The notes: a model not told the origin generated them from the letters alone. DNA of 9,881 bases from Waddliaceae bacterium (GCA_007124415.1 SLFE01000148.1:1-9881); one strand, 5' to 3'; counted from the first letter of the stretch, positions 1 to 5,840 are shown. Translations and numbers: made by a program.

Positions 1-579
1 AAGCGTTTCCTTGGAATTTCCGGGAGAAGAGACCGCAAGACGCGAATAGACTGCTTTGGTCGAAAGGGAAATGTTTGGCTTGACGATCGCCAAAGGAATA
101 GGATCGATCGGTCCGACATTTTTGACCTTTTCGCCGCGTCCTGTGCAGTAGGCGGTGCCTTTAGAAAAGAAAAAGGGAACATCCGAACCTAGTTCGGCCG
201 ACCACGATTGCAACGCGGTTTCCGATACCGGGGAGCCGAAAATCTGGTTCATGCCCCATAAAACGGTTGCGGCATTGCCGCTACCCCCTCCCAAACCGGC
301 CTCGGCAGGAATATATTTATCAAGCGATATTGAAACAGGATTGTCTATCCCGGTTTTCCGCCTGAATAAATCGCGGGCTTGAACGGCTAGATTCTGTTCA
401 TTTTGCAGCCGGTCAATATTACAGGTAAACGAATCGGCATCAGCCGATGTAATCTCGATGCTGTCGAAAAGCGACACGGCCTGGTATAACGAGGCAAGCT
501 CGTGATAACCATCGCGCCGCTTGCCTTGAATGTGTAAAAAGAGGTTGACCTTCGCAGGAGAACAAAGATTAAGCTTCAT
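1..579 (-). CDS. ispE: 4-diphosphocytidyl-2-C-methyl-D-erythritol kinase, IspE (3' part outside window)
   Basis: This GHMP-family kinase phosphorylates the 2-hydroxyl of CDP-methylerythritol with ATP in the non-mevalonate (MEP) route to isoprenoid precursors; it is cytosolic. The first 193 residues are present and the frame runs off the left edge; the family is usually about 280-300 residues, so roughly 100 C-terminal residues are missing. Visible motifs are the N-terminal SPAKVNLFL with the substrate/catalytic Lys10, DGYHEL at 23-28, the glycine-rich ATP loop AGLGGGSGNAA at 94-104, and GSDVPFF at 131-137 whose Asp133 matches the catalytic Asp of E. coli IspE. The loop has Gly-Asn where Ser-Asp or Ser-Asn is usual. 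The ATG at 579 overlaps the rplI stop as ATGA, so translation is probably coupled; the only Shine-Dalgarno-like AGAGG sits almost against the start. It is the last visible gene of the rplY operon, as in Chlamydia. Identification is very secure. Confidence 0.95.
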   Translation of the reverse strand, partial: MKLNLCSPAKVNLFLHIQGKRRDGYHELASLYQAVSLFDSIEITSADADSFTCNIDRLQNEQNLAVQARDLFRRKTGIDNPVSISLDKYIPAEAGLGGGSGNAATVLWGMNQIFGSPVSETALQSWSAELGSDVPFFFSKGTAYCTGRGEKVKNVGPIDPIPLAIVKPNISLSTKAVYSRLAVSSPGNSKETL

Positions 580-1130
580 TCCTCTGTCTCGATAAAGGTC
601 CCCTCCTCGGTAAGAGTCGCTTCCGGAGGAGCCCCGGGAGCTTCCTCGAGTTCAGGGAGTTCCTTTTCTGTATCCGGAATCACTTTGACTGTAACAGAAG
701 CCGGAACGTCTTCCTTCAACTTAAGTTCGATGGTATGAACGCCCGTTGTCTTGATCGGATGGGGAAGCTGCACCATCTTTTTCGTCGCTTCGATACCCTT
801 TTCATCAAGAAGTTTGATCACGTCCATCTGTGAAACAGAACCGAACATGTGTCCTTCCTGATCGACTTTGACGACTGTGCTTATTACCATGCCTTCAAGA
901 CGGGAAGCGAGCTGCTCGGAATCCTTTTTGTCGATGATCGCCTGCTTCTCCCTTTCCTGCTGGAGGCGTTCCTGCATCCTAAGGGTCTGTTTGTCAGCTA
1001 TCACTCCATACCCCTGAGGTATGATGAAGTTCCTGGCGTGTCCGGGTTTGGCTTCAACAACTTCTCCGCTTCTTCCGAGGCCTTCGACATCCTTGACGAG
1101 TAGTAATTTTGTTCGATTTTTTGTTACCAT
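576..1130 (-). CDS. rplI: 50S ribosomal protein L9
   Basis: L9 binds 23S rRNA near the base of the L1 stalk and projects from the 50S subunit. The 184-residue product carries the L9 N-terminal signature at about residues 9-45 (KLLLVKDVEGLGRSGEVVEA, then PGHARNFIIPQGYGV), a helical linker rich in Glu, Gln and Lys at about 50-75, and the C-terminal RNA-binding domain with MFGSVSQMDV and ELKLKEDV. It is longer than E. coli L9 (149 residues): there are about six extra N-terminal residues and an acidic, proline-containing tail from about residue 152. Chlamydial L9 proteins, as recalled, are also somewhat extended. The ATG at 1130 is preceded by a clear AAAGGAG at 1141-1147 with a 10-nt gap, which overlaps the rpsR stop codon. 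The stop overlaps the ispE start by four bases. Confidence 0.96.
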   Translation of the reverse strand: MVTKNRTKLLLVKDVEGLGRSGEVVEAKPGHARNFIIPQGYGVIADKQTLRMQERLQQEREKQAIIDKKDSEQLASRLEGMVISTVVKVDQEGHMFGSVSQMDVIKLLDEKGIEATKKMVQLPHPIKTTGVHTIELKLKEDVPASVTVKVIPDTEKELPELEEAPGAPPEATLTEEGTFIETEE

Positions 1131-1145
1131 TATCTATAGTCTCCT

Positions 1146-1388
1146 TTATGACCGATCAACAAAAGGCAGCAAAGCCACGTTTCTTGCCTGCTTAATCGCC
1201 TTGGCCAAATGACTTTGGTGATAGGCGGATACTCCGGTAATGCGTCGAGGCAGAATTTTACCGCGGTCAGTGATAAACTTTTTAAGTGTTTCAATATCCT
1301 TGTAATCGATATGCTTGATACCGGCTGCTGTGAAAGGACATTTCTTTTTCTTTTTGGAGCGCGAGCCCCTTCTTGAAATTTTTGTCAT
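1146..1388 (-). CDS. rpsR: 30S ribosomal protein S18
   Basis: S18 binds the platform of the 30S subunit as a partner of S6. The 80-residue product shows a basic N-terminus with a five-Lys run, then CPFTAAGIKHIDYKD, LKKFITDRGKILPRRITG and the C-terminal YHQSHLAKAIKQARNVALLPF, all conserved S18 blocks; length is normal for the family. The ATG at 1388 follows a Shine-Dalgarno AGAGAGG at 1394-1400 that overlaps the rpsF stop. It lies 11 nt downstream of rpsF and 15 nt upstream of rplI, so it is co-transcribed with its structural partner S6. Confidence 0.97.
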   Translation of the reverse strand: MTKISRRGSRSKKKKKCPFTAAGIKHIDYKDIETLKKFITDRGKILPRRITGVSAYHQSHLAKAIKQARNVALLPFVDRS

Positions 1389-1399
1389 GAATACCTCTC

Positions 1400-1741
1400 T
1401 TATTCCTCTGAAAGTGCCTTGAATTCAATTTTTTCCATAACTTCATTCGGAGTTATGATCATGTGGCGGACGAGGTCTTCCATCAATCGATATTCACCCT
1501 TCATCTCGCCTATGGCGTTCGGATCTACGGAAAAGTAGATAATGAAATAATATCCTTCTCTATTTCCGTTGATTTCGTAGGCTAGCCGCCTTCTGCCGAA
1601 ATCGTGATTTTTTAGAATTTCACCGCCACGGCTTGTGATCCCTTCCAGGATTTTGTCCAAAGCTTTATTTCGAGCATCATCAGTTAATGATGAATTGATG
1701 ATATACATCCCTTCATAAAGTTTTTGTTGGTTCTGAGTCAT
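1400..1741 (-). CDS. rpsF: 30S ribosomal protein S6
   Basis: S6 sits on the 30S platform and pairs with S18. The 113-residue product has the S6 fold blocks: LYEGMYIINSSLTDDARNKA at 8-27, GGEILKNHDFGRRRLAYEI at 39-57, GYYFIIYFSVDPNAIGEM at 63-80 and the LMEDLVRHMII segment. The N-terminal MTQNQQK extension before LYEG resembles the chlamydial form of S6 and supports the ATG at 1741 rather than an internal Met. An AAAGGTG at 1752-1758 lies 10 nt upstream of that ATG, inside the end of pth. The gene overlaps the 3' end of pth by 29 bp in a different frame, an unusually long overlap for this operon. Confidence 0.96.
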   Translation of the reverse strand: MTQNQQKLYEGMYIINSSLTDDARNKALDKILEGITSRGGEILKNHDFGRRRLAYEINGNREGYYFIIYFSVDPNAIGEMKGEYRLMEDLVRHMIITPNEVMEKIEFKALSEE

Positions 1742-2342
1742 CTTTATTTTTCACCTTTGTGTTCACATCATTCATAACACGCTCCGGATCTTCGGTTAGC
1801 AACCTTTCAAGAACCGAGGCGGCTTGTTCTATAAAATTTGGCAGCTCATCCGTTTCTTCTCTAGAGAAGTCCTGAAGGACATAATCCTCCAGAGGCTGCT
1901 GCCCGTAATGTTTTCCTGCGATGCCCATTCTTAGCCGGGCATAATTTCGCGTACCCAAGTGCTGTTCGACACTTTTAAGCCCGTTGTGCCCTCCGGAACT
2001 TCCCAGCAGGCGAAATCTCATTTCACCGAAAGGAAGCGCGGCATCATCAGTTACAACGACAACGCTATCGGGCCCCAAGTGGAAATAATTTAAATACTTC
2101 CTCAAGGGATGGCCGCTTAAATTCATATAAGCGGCAGGCTCTAAAAGGTGCGCTGTTATATCCTCGAACGCCCCTTTGGCAACCTTGGACTGAAACCTGG
2201 GAACCTCTTTCAGCTCCCAATCATGTTTTTCGGCAAAACGGTCGATAACCATAAAGCCGATATTATGCCGTGTTTTCCGGTACTTTTGACCGGGGTTGCC
2301 CAAACCGACATAAACAAGGTGTTTGGTTTCCTTATCAATCAT
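1713..2342 (-). CDS. pth: peptidyl-tRNA hydrolase
   Basis: Pth cleaves the ester bond of peptidyl-tRNAs that drop off the ribosome, recycling tRNA. The 209-residue bacterial-type Pth carries VGLGNPGQKYRKTRHNIGF at 12-30, with substrate-binding Asn16 and catalytic His26, YMNLSG at 72-77, TDDAALPFG at 98-106, where Asp99 aligns with the catalytic Asp93 of E. coli, and SSGGHNGLKS in the mid-region. Residues 101-102 are Ala-Ala, where most bacterial enzymes have Leu-Asp. The charged tail from about residue 190 is longer than usual and its coding DNA overlaps the start of rpsF by 29 bp. The ATG at 2342 overlaps the rplY stop as ATGA, and no strong Shine-Dalgarno is visible, so translational coupling to rplY is likely. 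Confidence 0.96.
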   Translation of the reverse strand: MIDKETKHLVYVGLGNPGQKYRKTRHNIGFMVIDRFAEKHDWELKEVPRFQSKVAKGAFEDITAHLLEPAAYMNLSGHPLRKYLNYFHLGPDSVVVVTDDAALPFGEMRFRLLGSSGGHNGLKSVEQHLGTRNYARLRMGIAGKHYGQQPLEDYVLQDFSREETDELPNFIEQAASVLERLLTEDPERVMNDVNTKVKNKDDSEPTKTL

Positions 2343-2899
2343 CGCTTAGCTATGACAACCGCTACCTCGTCAAGATTAGCCAAAGGCCTCACCTTTTCCG
2401 GTATTGTCAAATCAGCCAATCTCTTGTACTGCTTGATGCTAAGCTCCCTCACATCCAGATCAAAATGGTTCGGAATGTCCTCGGGAAGGCAGTTGACCCT
2501 AAGGAAGCGGATAACGCGCCTGAGTACTCCGCCAAGCTTAATGCCTGCGCATTCAATGACCCCTGTGCATTCAATCGGTACTTTAACATTAACCGGAACG
2601 TCAGGGTGCAGCTCCTCAAAGTCCAAGTGCAAAATTTTGTAAGAGGTCGGATGGTGCTGAATATCTTTGACAATTGCCTTTTTTTCCTGCCCTTTCTCGT
2701 CGACAAGGGTAAAAATTGTGGTAGACAAACGTCCTTTTACCAACGAGCGCAAAATTGAGTCGAATTCCGATTGAGCCACGGAAATCGACAGCGACTCTTT
2801 TCCGCGAACGTACAGGACCGCAGGTATATGGCCTTCCCGTCTCAAGCGATTGGACTGGCACTTTTTATCTGTGGATCGTTTTTTAATGCTGAGTTTCAT
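2339..2899 (-). CDS. rplY: 50S ribosomal protein L25/general stress protein Ctc
   Basis: L25 of the long (CTC/TL5) type binds 5S rRNA in the central protuberance. The product is 186 residues from the ATG at 2899. Residues 1-92 form the L25 domain (KLSIKKRST, NRLRREGHIPAVLYVRG, KDIQHHPTSYKILHLDF) and about 98-184 the C-terminal beta domain (HPDVPVNVKVPIECTG, GGVLRRVIRFLRVNCLPEDIP, LDVRELSI). An upstream TTG at 2941 stays in frame, but its 14 extra residues look like leader sequence, whereas MKLSIKKR is the family start. An AGAGGA at 2903-2908 lies just before the chosen ATG. This is the first gene of the six-gene run ending in ispE, the order known for Chlamydia ctc-pth-rpsF-rpsR-rplI-ispE. 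Confidence 0.94.
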   Translation of the reverse strand: MKLSIKKRSTDKKCQSNRLRREGHIPAVLYVRGKESLSISVAQSEFDSILRSLVKGRLSTTIFTLVDEKGQEKKAIVKDIQHHPTSYKILHLDFEELHPDVPVNVKVPIECTGVIECAGIKLGGVLRRVIRFLRVNCLPEDIPNHFDLDVRELSIKQYKRLADLTIPEKVRPLANLDEVAVVIAKR

Positions 2900-2917
2900 A
2901 TATCCTCTATTCTCCCA

Positions 2918-2946
2918 ATAATAGTGTGTCTTTACCCCCAAGCTAA
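2918..2946 (-). promoter_or_regulatory. candidate promoter for the rplY operon
   Basis: On the minus strand the 89-nt gap between prs and rplY contains TATTAT at 2918-2923 as a possible -10, about 19 nt before the rplY start. The best -35 with acceptable spacing (18 nt) is TTTAGC, a poor match, so this is a tentative call. The gap itself suggests that the ribosomal operon may have its own promoter, but read-through from prs is equally possible: no strong terminator is seen after prs. Confidence 0.25.
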
Positions 2947-2988
2947 AGCTGACTCGCGGGGTGTTTCGCCGTTAAAGCGGCCAATGGT

Positions 2989-3957
2989 TCATTTTTTTGA
3001 ACCGATTAAATTGTAAAGAGAATGAATGGACCCTGCCGAATTGATGCAATTAATAGCTTCGGCGAAATGACTGCCAACGGAAACGACTTGCGCATTTGTC
3101 AAGCCGTCTAGTCGATCGGTAACCGGCACTGTGTTACTCATCAACAGCACTTCAATGGGACTGTTTTCAATCCGTTTGACCGATTCCCCGACAAACACGC
3201 CGTGGGTCACGGAACAAAACACTCTTGAAGCGCCCTTCTCATGGCACGCTTTCGCGGCTGAAGCCAAAGTCCCCCCTGTGGAAGACATATCATCAGCGAG
3301 AAGTACATTCTTTCCTTTTATATCCCCGACAAGCGCGGTGATCTCAACTTCGGTAGCGCTGCTCCGAATTTTATCGATGACCGCAAAATCCACTCCGAGA
3401 AGCTGGGCATAATCTCTAGCCAGCTTTATGCTTCCTACGTCGGGCGAAACGACAACGACATCATCGATTTCGAGACGTTGAAACGCTTTCGCCATCAGCG
3501 GAAGCGAGAGCAGATTATCGACGGGAATATCAAAAAATCCCTGTATTTGTCCTGCGTGGAGATCCATCGTCAGTATCCGCCCGGCACCGGCCTTCTCAAG
3601 CAGGTTGGCCACCAGTTTGGCCGATATCGGCACCCGGGGCTTATCCTTCCGGTCCTGACGCGCATAGCCAAAGTAGGGTATAACAGCGACAATACTTCTG
3701 GCCGACGCTCTTTTCAGCGCGTCGATCATGATCAAGAGCTCCATCAAATACACATTCGGTTCAAGAGCTATTGTCTGTATCACAAAGACATCTTTTCCCC
3801 TGACACTCTCGAGTATTTGAACCGAGATCTCCTTGTCGGGAAATGTCTCCGAGTTGACTTCGCCTAGATCCACTCCCAAGTGCTTCGCTATTTCTTTAGC
3901 GAGCTTTGGGTGTGATGATCCGGCGATGACAACGTAGCTGTCCGGATCAACTTCCAC
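2989..3957 (-). CDS. prs: ribose-phosphate pyrophosphokinase (PRPP synthetase)
   Basis: Prs transfers pyrophosphate from ATP to ribose-5-phosphate, giving PRPP for nucleotide and cofactor synthesis. From the GTG at 3957 the protein has 322 residues (E. coli 315). Motifs: FPDKEISVQI at 39-48, YFGYARQDRK at 95-104, the divalent-metal/substrate segment MDLHAGQIQGFFDIPVDNL with His134, VSPDVG at 170-175, the flexible-loop IDKIR with Lys196 and Arg198 (equivalent to E. coli Lys194/Arg196), and the PRPP-binding loop ADDMSSTGGT at 221-230. It ends in a SIHSLYNL block like other bacterial class I enzymes. An AAAGAGG at 3964-3970 lies 6 nt before this GTG. A TTG at 4005 (16 extra residues, very basic) and a GTG at 3963 are alternative starts, and no in-frame ATG exists near the start. 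It follows tRNA-Gln closely, so the two may be co-transcribed. Confidence 0.93.
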   Translation of the reverse strand: MEVDPDSYVVIAGSSHPKLAKEIAKHLGVDLGEVNSETFPDKEISVQILESVRGKDVFVIQTIALEPNVYLMELLIMIDALKRASARSIVAVIPYFGYARQDRKDKPRVPISAKLVANLLEKAGAGRILTMDLHAGQIQGFFDIPVDNLLSLPLMAKAFQRLEIDDVVVVSPDVGSIKLARDYAQLLGVDFAVIDKIRSSATEVEITALVGDIKGKNVLLADDMSSTGGTLASAAKACHEKGASRVFCSVTHGVFVGESVKRIENSPIEVLLMSNTVPVTDRLDGLTNAQVVSVGSHFAEAINCINSAGSIHSLYNLIGSKK

Positions 3958-4023
3958 TCCCACCCTCTTTGGCTTGCGGAATTTCCGCGGCTTCCAAAAC
4001 CACAAATTATTTATGGTTTTAAT

Positions 4024-4095
4024 TTGGGGTGGGAGGATTCGAACCTCCGCATGGCGGTACCAAAAACCGCTGCCTTACCGCTTGGCTACACCCCA
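4024..4095 (-). tRNA. tRNA-Gln (anticodon UUG)
   Basis: The minus strand folds as a complete 72-nt cloverleaf. The acceptor pairs TGGGGTG (4095-4089) with CACCCCA (4031-4025) with no mismatch. A GCCA/AGGC D-stem follows. The anticodon stem GCGGT/ACCGC encloses the loop TTTTGGT with anticodon TTG. A GGAGG/CCTCC T-stem closes on TTCGAAT. The discriminator base is A at 4024 and the 3' CCA is not encoded. The anticodon decodes CAA, and CAG by wobble if modified. It lies about 66 nt upstream of the chosen prs start on the same strand. Confidence 0.96.
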
Positions 4096-4130
4096 ATCAG
4101 TTCGCCCATTTTTAGGCATTCAAAGACAAA

Positions 4131-4159
4131 ATATTAAAGCGTGTATGATTTATTTGCAA
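4131..4159 (-). promoter_or_regulatory. candidate sigma-70-type promoter for tRNA-Gln and prs
   Basis: Reading the minus strand, TTGCAA at 4154-4159 (4 of 6 matches to the -35 consensus) and TAATAT at 4131-4136 (4 of 6 to -10) are separated by exactly 17 nt. Initiation would fall near 4124, about 29 nt before the mature tRNA 5' end. The position fits a tRNA promoter; the hexamers are only moderate. Confidence 0.4.
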
Positions 4160-4177
4160 GCTCTATCGTAAAAATCA

Positions 4178-4663
4178 TTAAATTTCATCGTGTTCATCTT
4201 CATCAGGGTTTTCGTCGGACTCGGACTCCTCTCCTAATTCTTCACGAACTGCAAATATATTTTTAAAAACGACATGAACACCGTTGACATGAAGTCCGGT
4301 GAGCGATGTGATCTCCTCGGAAACCCTATTCTGAATTTCATCGGCCTTTTCAGGTATGGCGACGCCGTACTTGACCTTGACCTCTACCTTTAGCGAGACC
4401 GAATGGTTTTTACTGTCCTGGACAACCTGGACACCTTTGATCGCATCAACTTTGTCGCGGCCGAAAAGGTGGTCCAAAAAACTACCTCCGTCCAGGCTCA
4501 CCCCTTCTATTTTGGATATAGTTTGGAGTGCGATCGACTTAAAAACCCTGTCTTCGATATCCCTGACAAAAACCGTCTCAGGCAGATCGTACTCTTTTTG
4601 ATCGACATCTTGATTTTTCTTCCAGCTTTTCATTTGTTTCCAACTCTTCTTGATTGCAATCAT
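4178..4663 (-). CDS. Asp23/Gls24-family (alkaline shock-type) protein
   Basis: The 161-residue product contains an Asp23/Gls24 (DUF322) domain at about residues 28-137: a short helix-forming stretch (IALQTISKIEGVSLDGG), then strands VKGVQV-like VDAIKGVQVVQDSKNHSVSLKVEVKVKYGVAIPEKADEIQ in pieces, ending with TGLHVNGVHVVFKNIFA. In Gram-positive bacteria such proteins associate with the envelope and respond to stress; the role in this lineage is not established. The N-terminus is basic and Trp-containing (KKSWKQMKSWKKN). The last 25 residues are strongly acidic (Glu/Asp-rich). There is no signal peptide or membrane segment. The ATG at 4663 is preceded in frame by a GTG at 4666; no Shine-Dalgarno precedes either, and an internal ATG at 4633 is another possible start. 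It is divergent from the GYF-domain gene. Family assignment is fairly secure, function is not. Confidence 0.8.
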   Translation of the reverse strand: MIAIKKSWKQMKSWKKNQDVDQKEYDLPETVFVRDIEDRVFKSIALQTISKIEGVSLDGGSFLDHLFGRDKVDAIKGVQVVQDSKNHSVSLKVEVKVKYGVAIPEKADEIQNRVSEEITSLTGLHVNGVHVVFKNIFAVREELGEESESDENPDEDEHDEI

Positions 4664-4689
4664 CACTAGTGCTAGTATAGCATTATAAT
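4650..4689 (+). promoter_or_regulatory. candidate promoter(s) for the GYF-domain gene, sharing a palindromic -10 with the opposite strand
   Basis: On the plus strand TTGATT at 4650-4655 and TAGTAT at 4673-4678 are 17 nt apart (4 of 6 matches each). A perfect TATAAT follows at 4684-4689 but has no good -35. The overlapping palindrome ATTATAAT (4682-4689) also presents TATAAT on the minus strand (4682-4687), which would start the Asp23-family transcript only about 12 nt before its ATG. Both genes lack a clear Shine-Dalgarno. The calls rest on motif matches only. Confidence 0.33.
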
Positions 4690-4714
4690 ATATTTATCGC
4701 ATTAGCAATTATTT

Positions 4715-5173
4715 ATGGAATTTACAGTATTTTTATTCGTGGTTTCGGTTTTATGGGGGTGTCTCAACTCCTATCTTGCCCAATACAGAGGGAGAAACCT
4801 CTATGTATGGTTTCTGCTCGGATTTCTATTCGGACCTTTTCCTCTCATCTTTCTTTACCTTCTTCCCGCAGCGGGCAAGGTTAAAGAAGAAGATATAGAA
4901 GATATTAAGGAGGAAACGCCTGCTGAAACCGAAAATCCTGATGCAGCCGATGACGGCGGGATCAATATCGCCCACCACGCTCCTTTTGACCAGCAAGACT
5001 GGTACTATCTAGACGAACAGCGCACGCAACACGGCCCCCACACGTTCTCGGAAATGAGAAAGTTCACCCGCAAAGAAATCATTTCAGGACAGACATATGT
5101 CTGGAACCAGAGCATGTCCAATTGGAAAAAAGTCAAAGATATACCCGAGTTTGAACGAGCTCTCAATTTCTAA
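4715..5173 (+). CDS. small membrane protein with C-terminal GYF_2-type (DUF4339) domain
   Basis: The 152-residue product has an N-terminal membrane hairpin: TM1 at about 3-22, a short basic turn (QYRGRN), and TM2 at about 29-51 containing LLGFLFGPFPL, a pattern common in small bacterial membrane proteins (KGR...WF..G..FGP). An acidic linker follows (about 55-82). Residues 95-146 match a GYF_2-like domain: DWYYLDEQRTQHGPHTFSEM, then QTYVW and the typical WKKV-DIPEF ending. GYF domains generally bind proline-rich peptides; what this one binds is unknown. With the hairpin topology, the tail would probably face the cytoplasm. There is no evident Shine-Dalgarno before the ATG. The gene stands alone between a divergent Asp23-family gene and a terminator it shares with convergent rpsN. 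The coding status is secure, the function unknown. Confidence 0.8.
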   Translation: MEFTVFLFVVSVLWGCLNSYLAQYRGRNLYVWFLLGFLFGPFPLIFLYLLPAAGKVKEEDIEDIKEETPAETENPDAADDGGINIAHHAPFDQQDWYYLDEQRTQHGPHTFSEMRKFTRKEIISGQTYVWNQSMSNWKKVKDIPEFERALNF

Positions 5174-5197
5174 TTTTTTTCATTATCACTGATTGCG

Positions 5198-5240
5198 CCC
5201 CTAGTGTCTAGTGTCTAGTCAGGGGTCAGACATGACTGAC
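5198..5240. repeat. short tandem repeat next to a near-palindrome
   Basis: CTAGTGT occurs twice in tandem (5201-5207 and 5208-5214), followed by a partial third copy CTAGT (5215-5219). The block is enclosed by CCCCT (5198-5202) and AGGGG (5221-5225), which could pair. Overlapping its right edge is the 16-bp near-palindrome GTCAGACATGACTGAC (5225-5240), with only one symmetric mismatch pair. The element lies in non-coding DNA just downstream of the GYF-domain gene. It may be a dispersed intergenic repeat or a protein-binding site; a single window cannot tell. Confidence 0.5.
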
Positions 5241-5292
5241 GAAGTAGAGATTATTTTCAAGAGGTGTTGTCGCAGAATGCGGATCTTTTTGC

Positions 5293-5327
5293 AAAAAAAA
5301 CACCCGAACAAAATCGGATGTTTTTTT
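5293..5327 (-). terminator. intrinsic terminator of rpmJ-rpsN, possibly bidirectional
   Basis: On the minus strand, CATCCGA (5320-5314) pairs with TCGGGTG (5307-5301), including one G-U wobble, around a six-base loop. It is followed by eight T residues (5300-5293). Read on the plus strand the same stem has one C-A mismatch and is followed by seven T residues (5321-5327), so it may also end the transcript of the GYF-domain gene. It lies about 35 nt after the rpsN stop. Confidence 0.8.
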
Positions 5328-5354
5328 AAAAAATTTATATTGAAGGTCGAGCGG

Positions 5355-5660
5355 CTACCAGCTAGCTTTCGCAACGCCCGGAATCACACCTTCAAGAGAC
5401 ATTTCTCTGAAGCAATTTCGGGAAAGGCGGAACTTCCTGAGATATCCGCGAGGACGTCCTGTCAGCGCGCACCGGTTCCTCAAACGGACAGGGCAGGTGT
5501 CCCGGGGCATTTTATTGAGCTGCATGCGAGCTTCTTCTCTTTCCTCTTCTTCCAGGCTCATGTCCTTGGCTCTTTTTCTAAGCTTAGAGCGCTTGTCCCA
5601 AGCTTGCTTCACCATCTTTTCCCGGCGTTTTTGTTTTTCAATCGCAGACTTTTTAGCCAT
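5355..5660 (-). CDS. rpsN: 30S ribosomal protein S14
   Basis: S14 is a head protein of the 30S subunit. The product is the long, 101-residue, zinc-free type: MAKKSAIEKQKRREKMV at the start, a charged helix (EEEEREEARMQLNKMPRDTCP), and the conserved NRCALTGRPRGYLRKFRLSR and IPGVAKASW C-terminus. There is no CxxC pair. The ATG at 5660 is 15 nt downstream of rpmJ; an AAGGAA at 5672-5677 overlaps the rpmJ stop, at a slightly long 11-nt distance. The rpmJ-rpsN pairing matches Chlamydia. Confidence 0.97.
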   Translation of the reverse strand: MAKKSAIEKQKRREKMVKQAWDKRSKLRKRAKDMSLEEEEREEARMQLNKMPRDTCPVRLRNRCALTGRPRGYLRKFRLSRNCFREMSLEGVIPGVAKASW

Positions 5661-5675
5661 ATCTTTCTGTATTCC

Positions 5676-5840
5676 TTATCTTTCTTTAAACATATCTTTT
5701 TTAGTTCGCTTGCGCGCGGGTCCAATTTGGCGCTGTTTGCGCTTCGGGTGATATTTATTGATCACATAGAGACGACCTCCGCGGCGGACAAGTTTGTCTC
5801 CCTTTGAGGGATCGGCTTTAACTGATGCTCGAGTTTTCAT
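5676..5840 (-). CDS. rpmJ: 50S ribosomal protein L36
   Basis: L36 is a small basic 50S protein. The 54-residue product begins MKTRASVKADPSKGDKLVRR, continues RGGRLYVINKYHPKRKQRQ and ends in an extended basic tail (GPARKRTKKDMFKER). The Cys/His zinc ligands of the classical 37-38-residue L36 are missing: Asp, Ser, Gly replace the CxxC region, as in the zinc-independent L36 recalled from Chlamydia (about 45 residues); the tail here is longer still. The ATG at 5840 has AGGA at 5848-5851, seven bases upstream. It is the first gene of the rpmJ-rpsN unit. Confidence 0.94.
   Translation of the reverse strand: MKTRASVKADPSKGDKLVRRGGRLYVINKYHPKRKQRQIGPARKRTKKDMFKER

Noticed and set aside
155..382. 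Plus-strand open frame of 75 codons
   Set aside because: It is antisense to ispE, whose catalytic motifs are clear on the minus strand.
2148..2758. Overlapping plus-strand open frames opposite pth and rplY
   Set aside because: They are antisense shadows of well-conserved genes, with no recognisable domain or ribosome binding site.
2900..2941. Upstream TTG start for rplY adding 14 residues
   Set aside because: MKLSIKKR at 2899 is the family N-terminus and has its own AGAGGA; the added residues are non-conserved leader.
2947..2988. Possible terminator after prs (GCCG...CGGC stem)
   Set aside because: Only four base pairs and no following T-run; too weak to call.
5174..5354. Search for IS ends, integrase or CRISPR repeats in the non-coding DNA
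   Set aside because: Only the heptamer repeat, near-palindrome and terminator are present; there is no spacer periodicity or transposase.
5211..5807. A long plus-strand open frame (198 codons) opposite rpsN and rpmJ
   Set aside because: It lies antisense to two unmistakable ribosomal protein genes, has no family resemblance, and begins in the repeat region.
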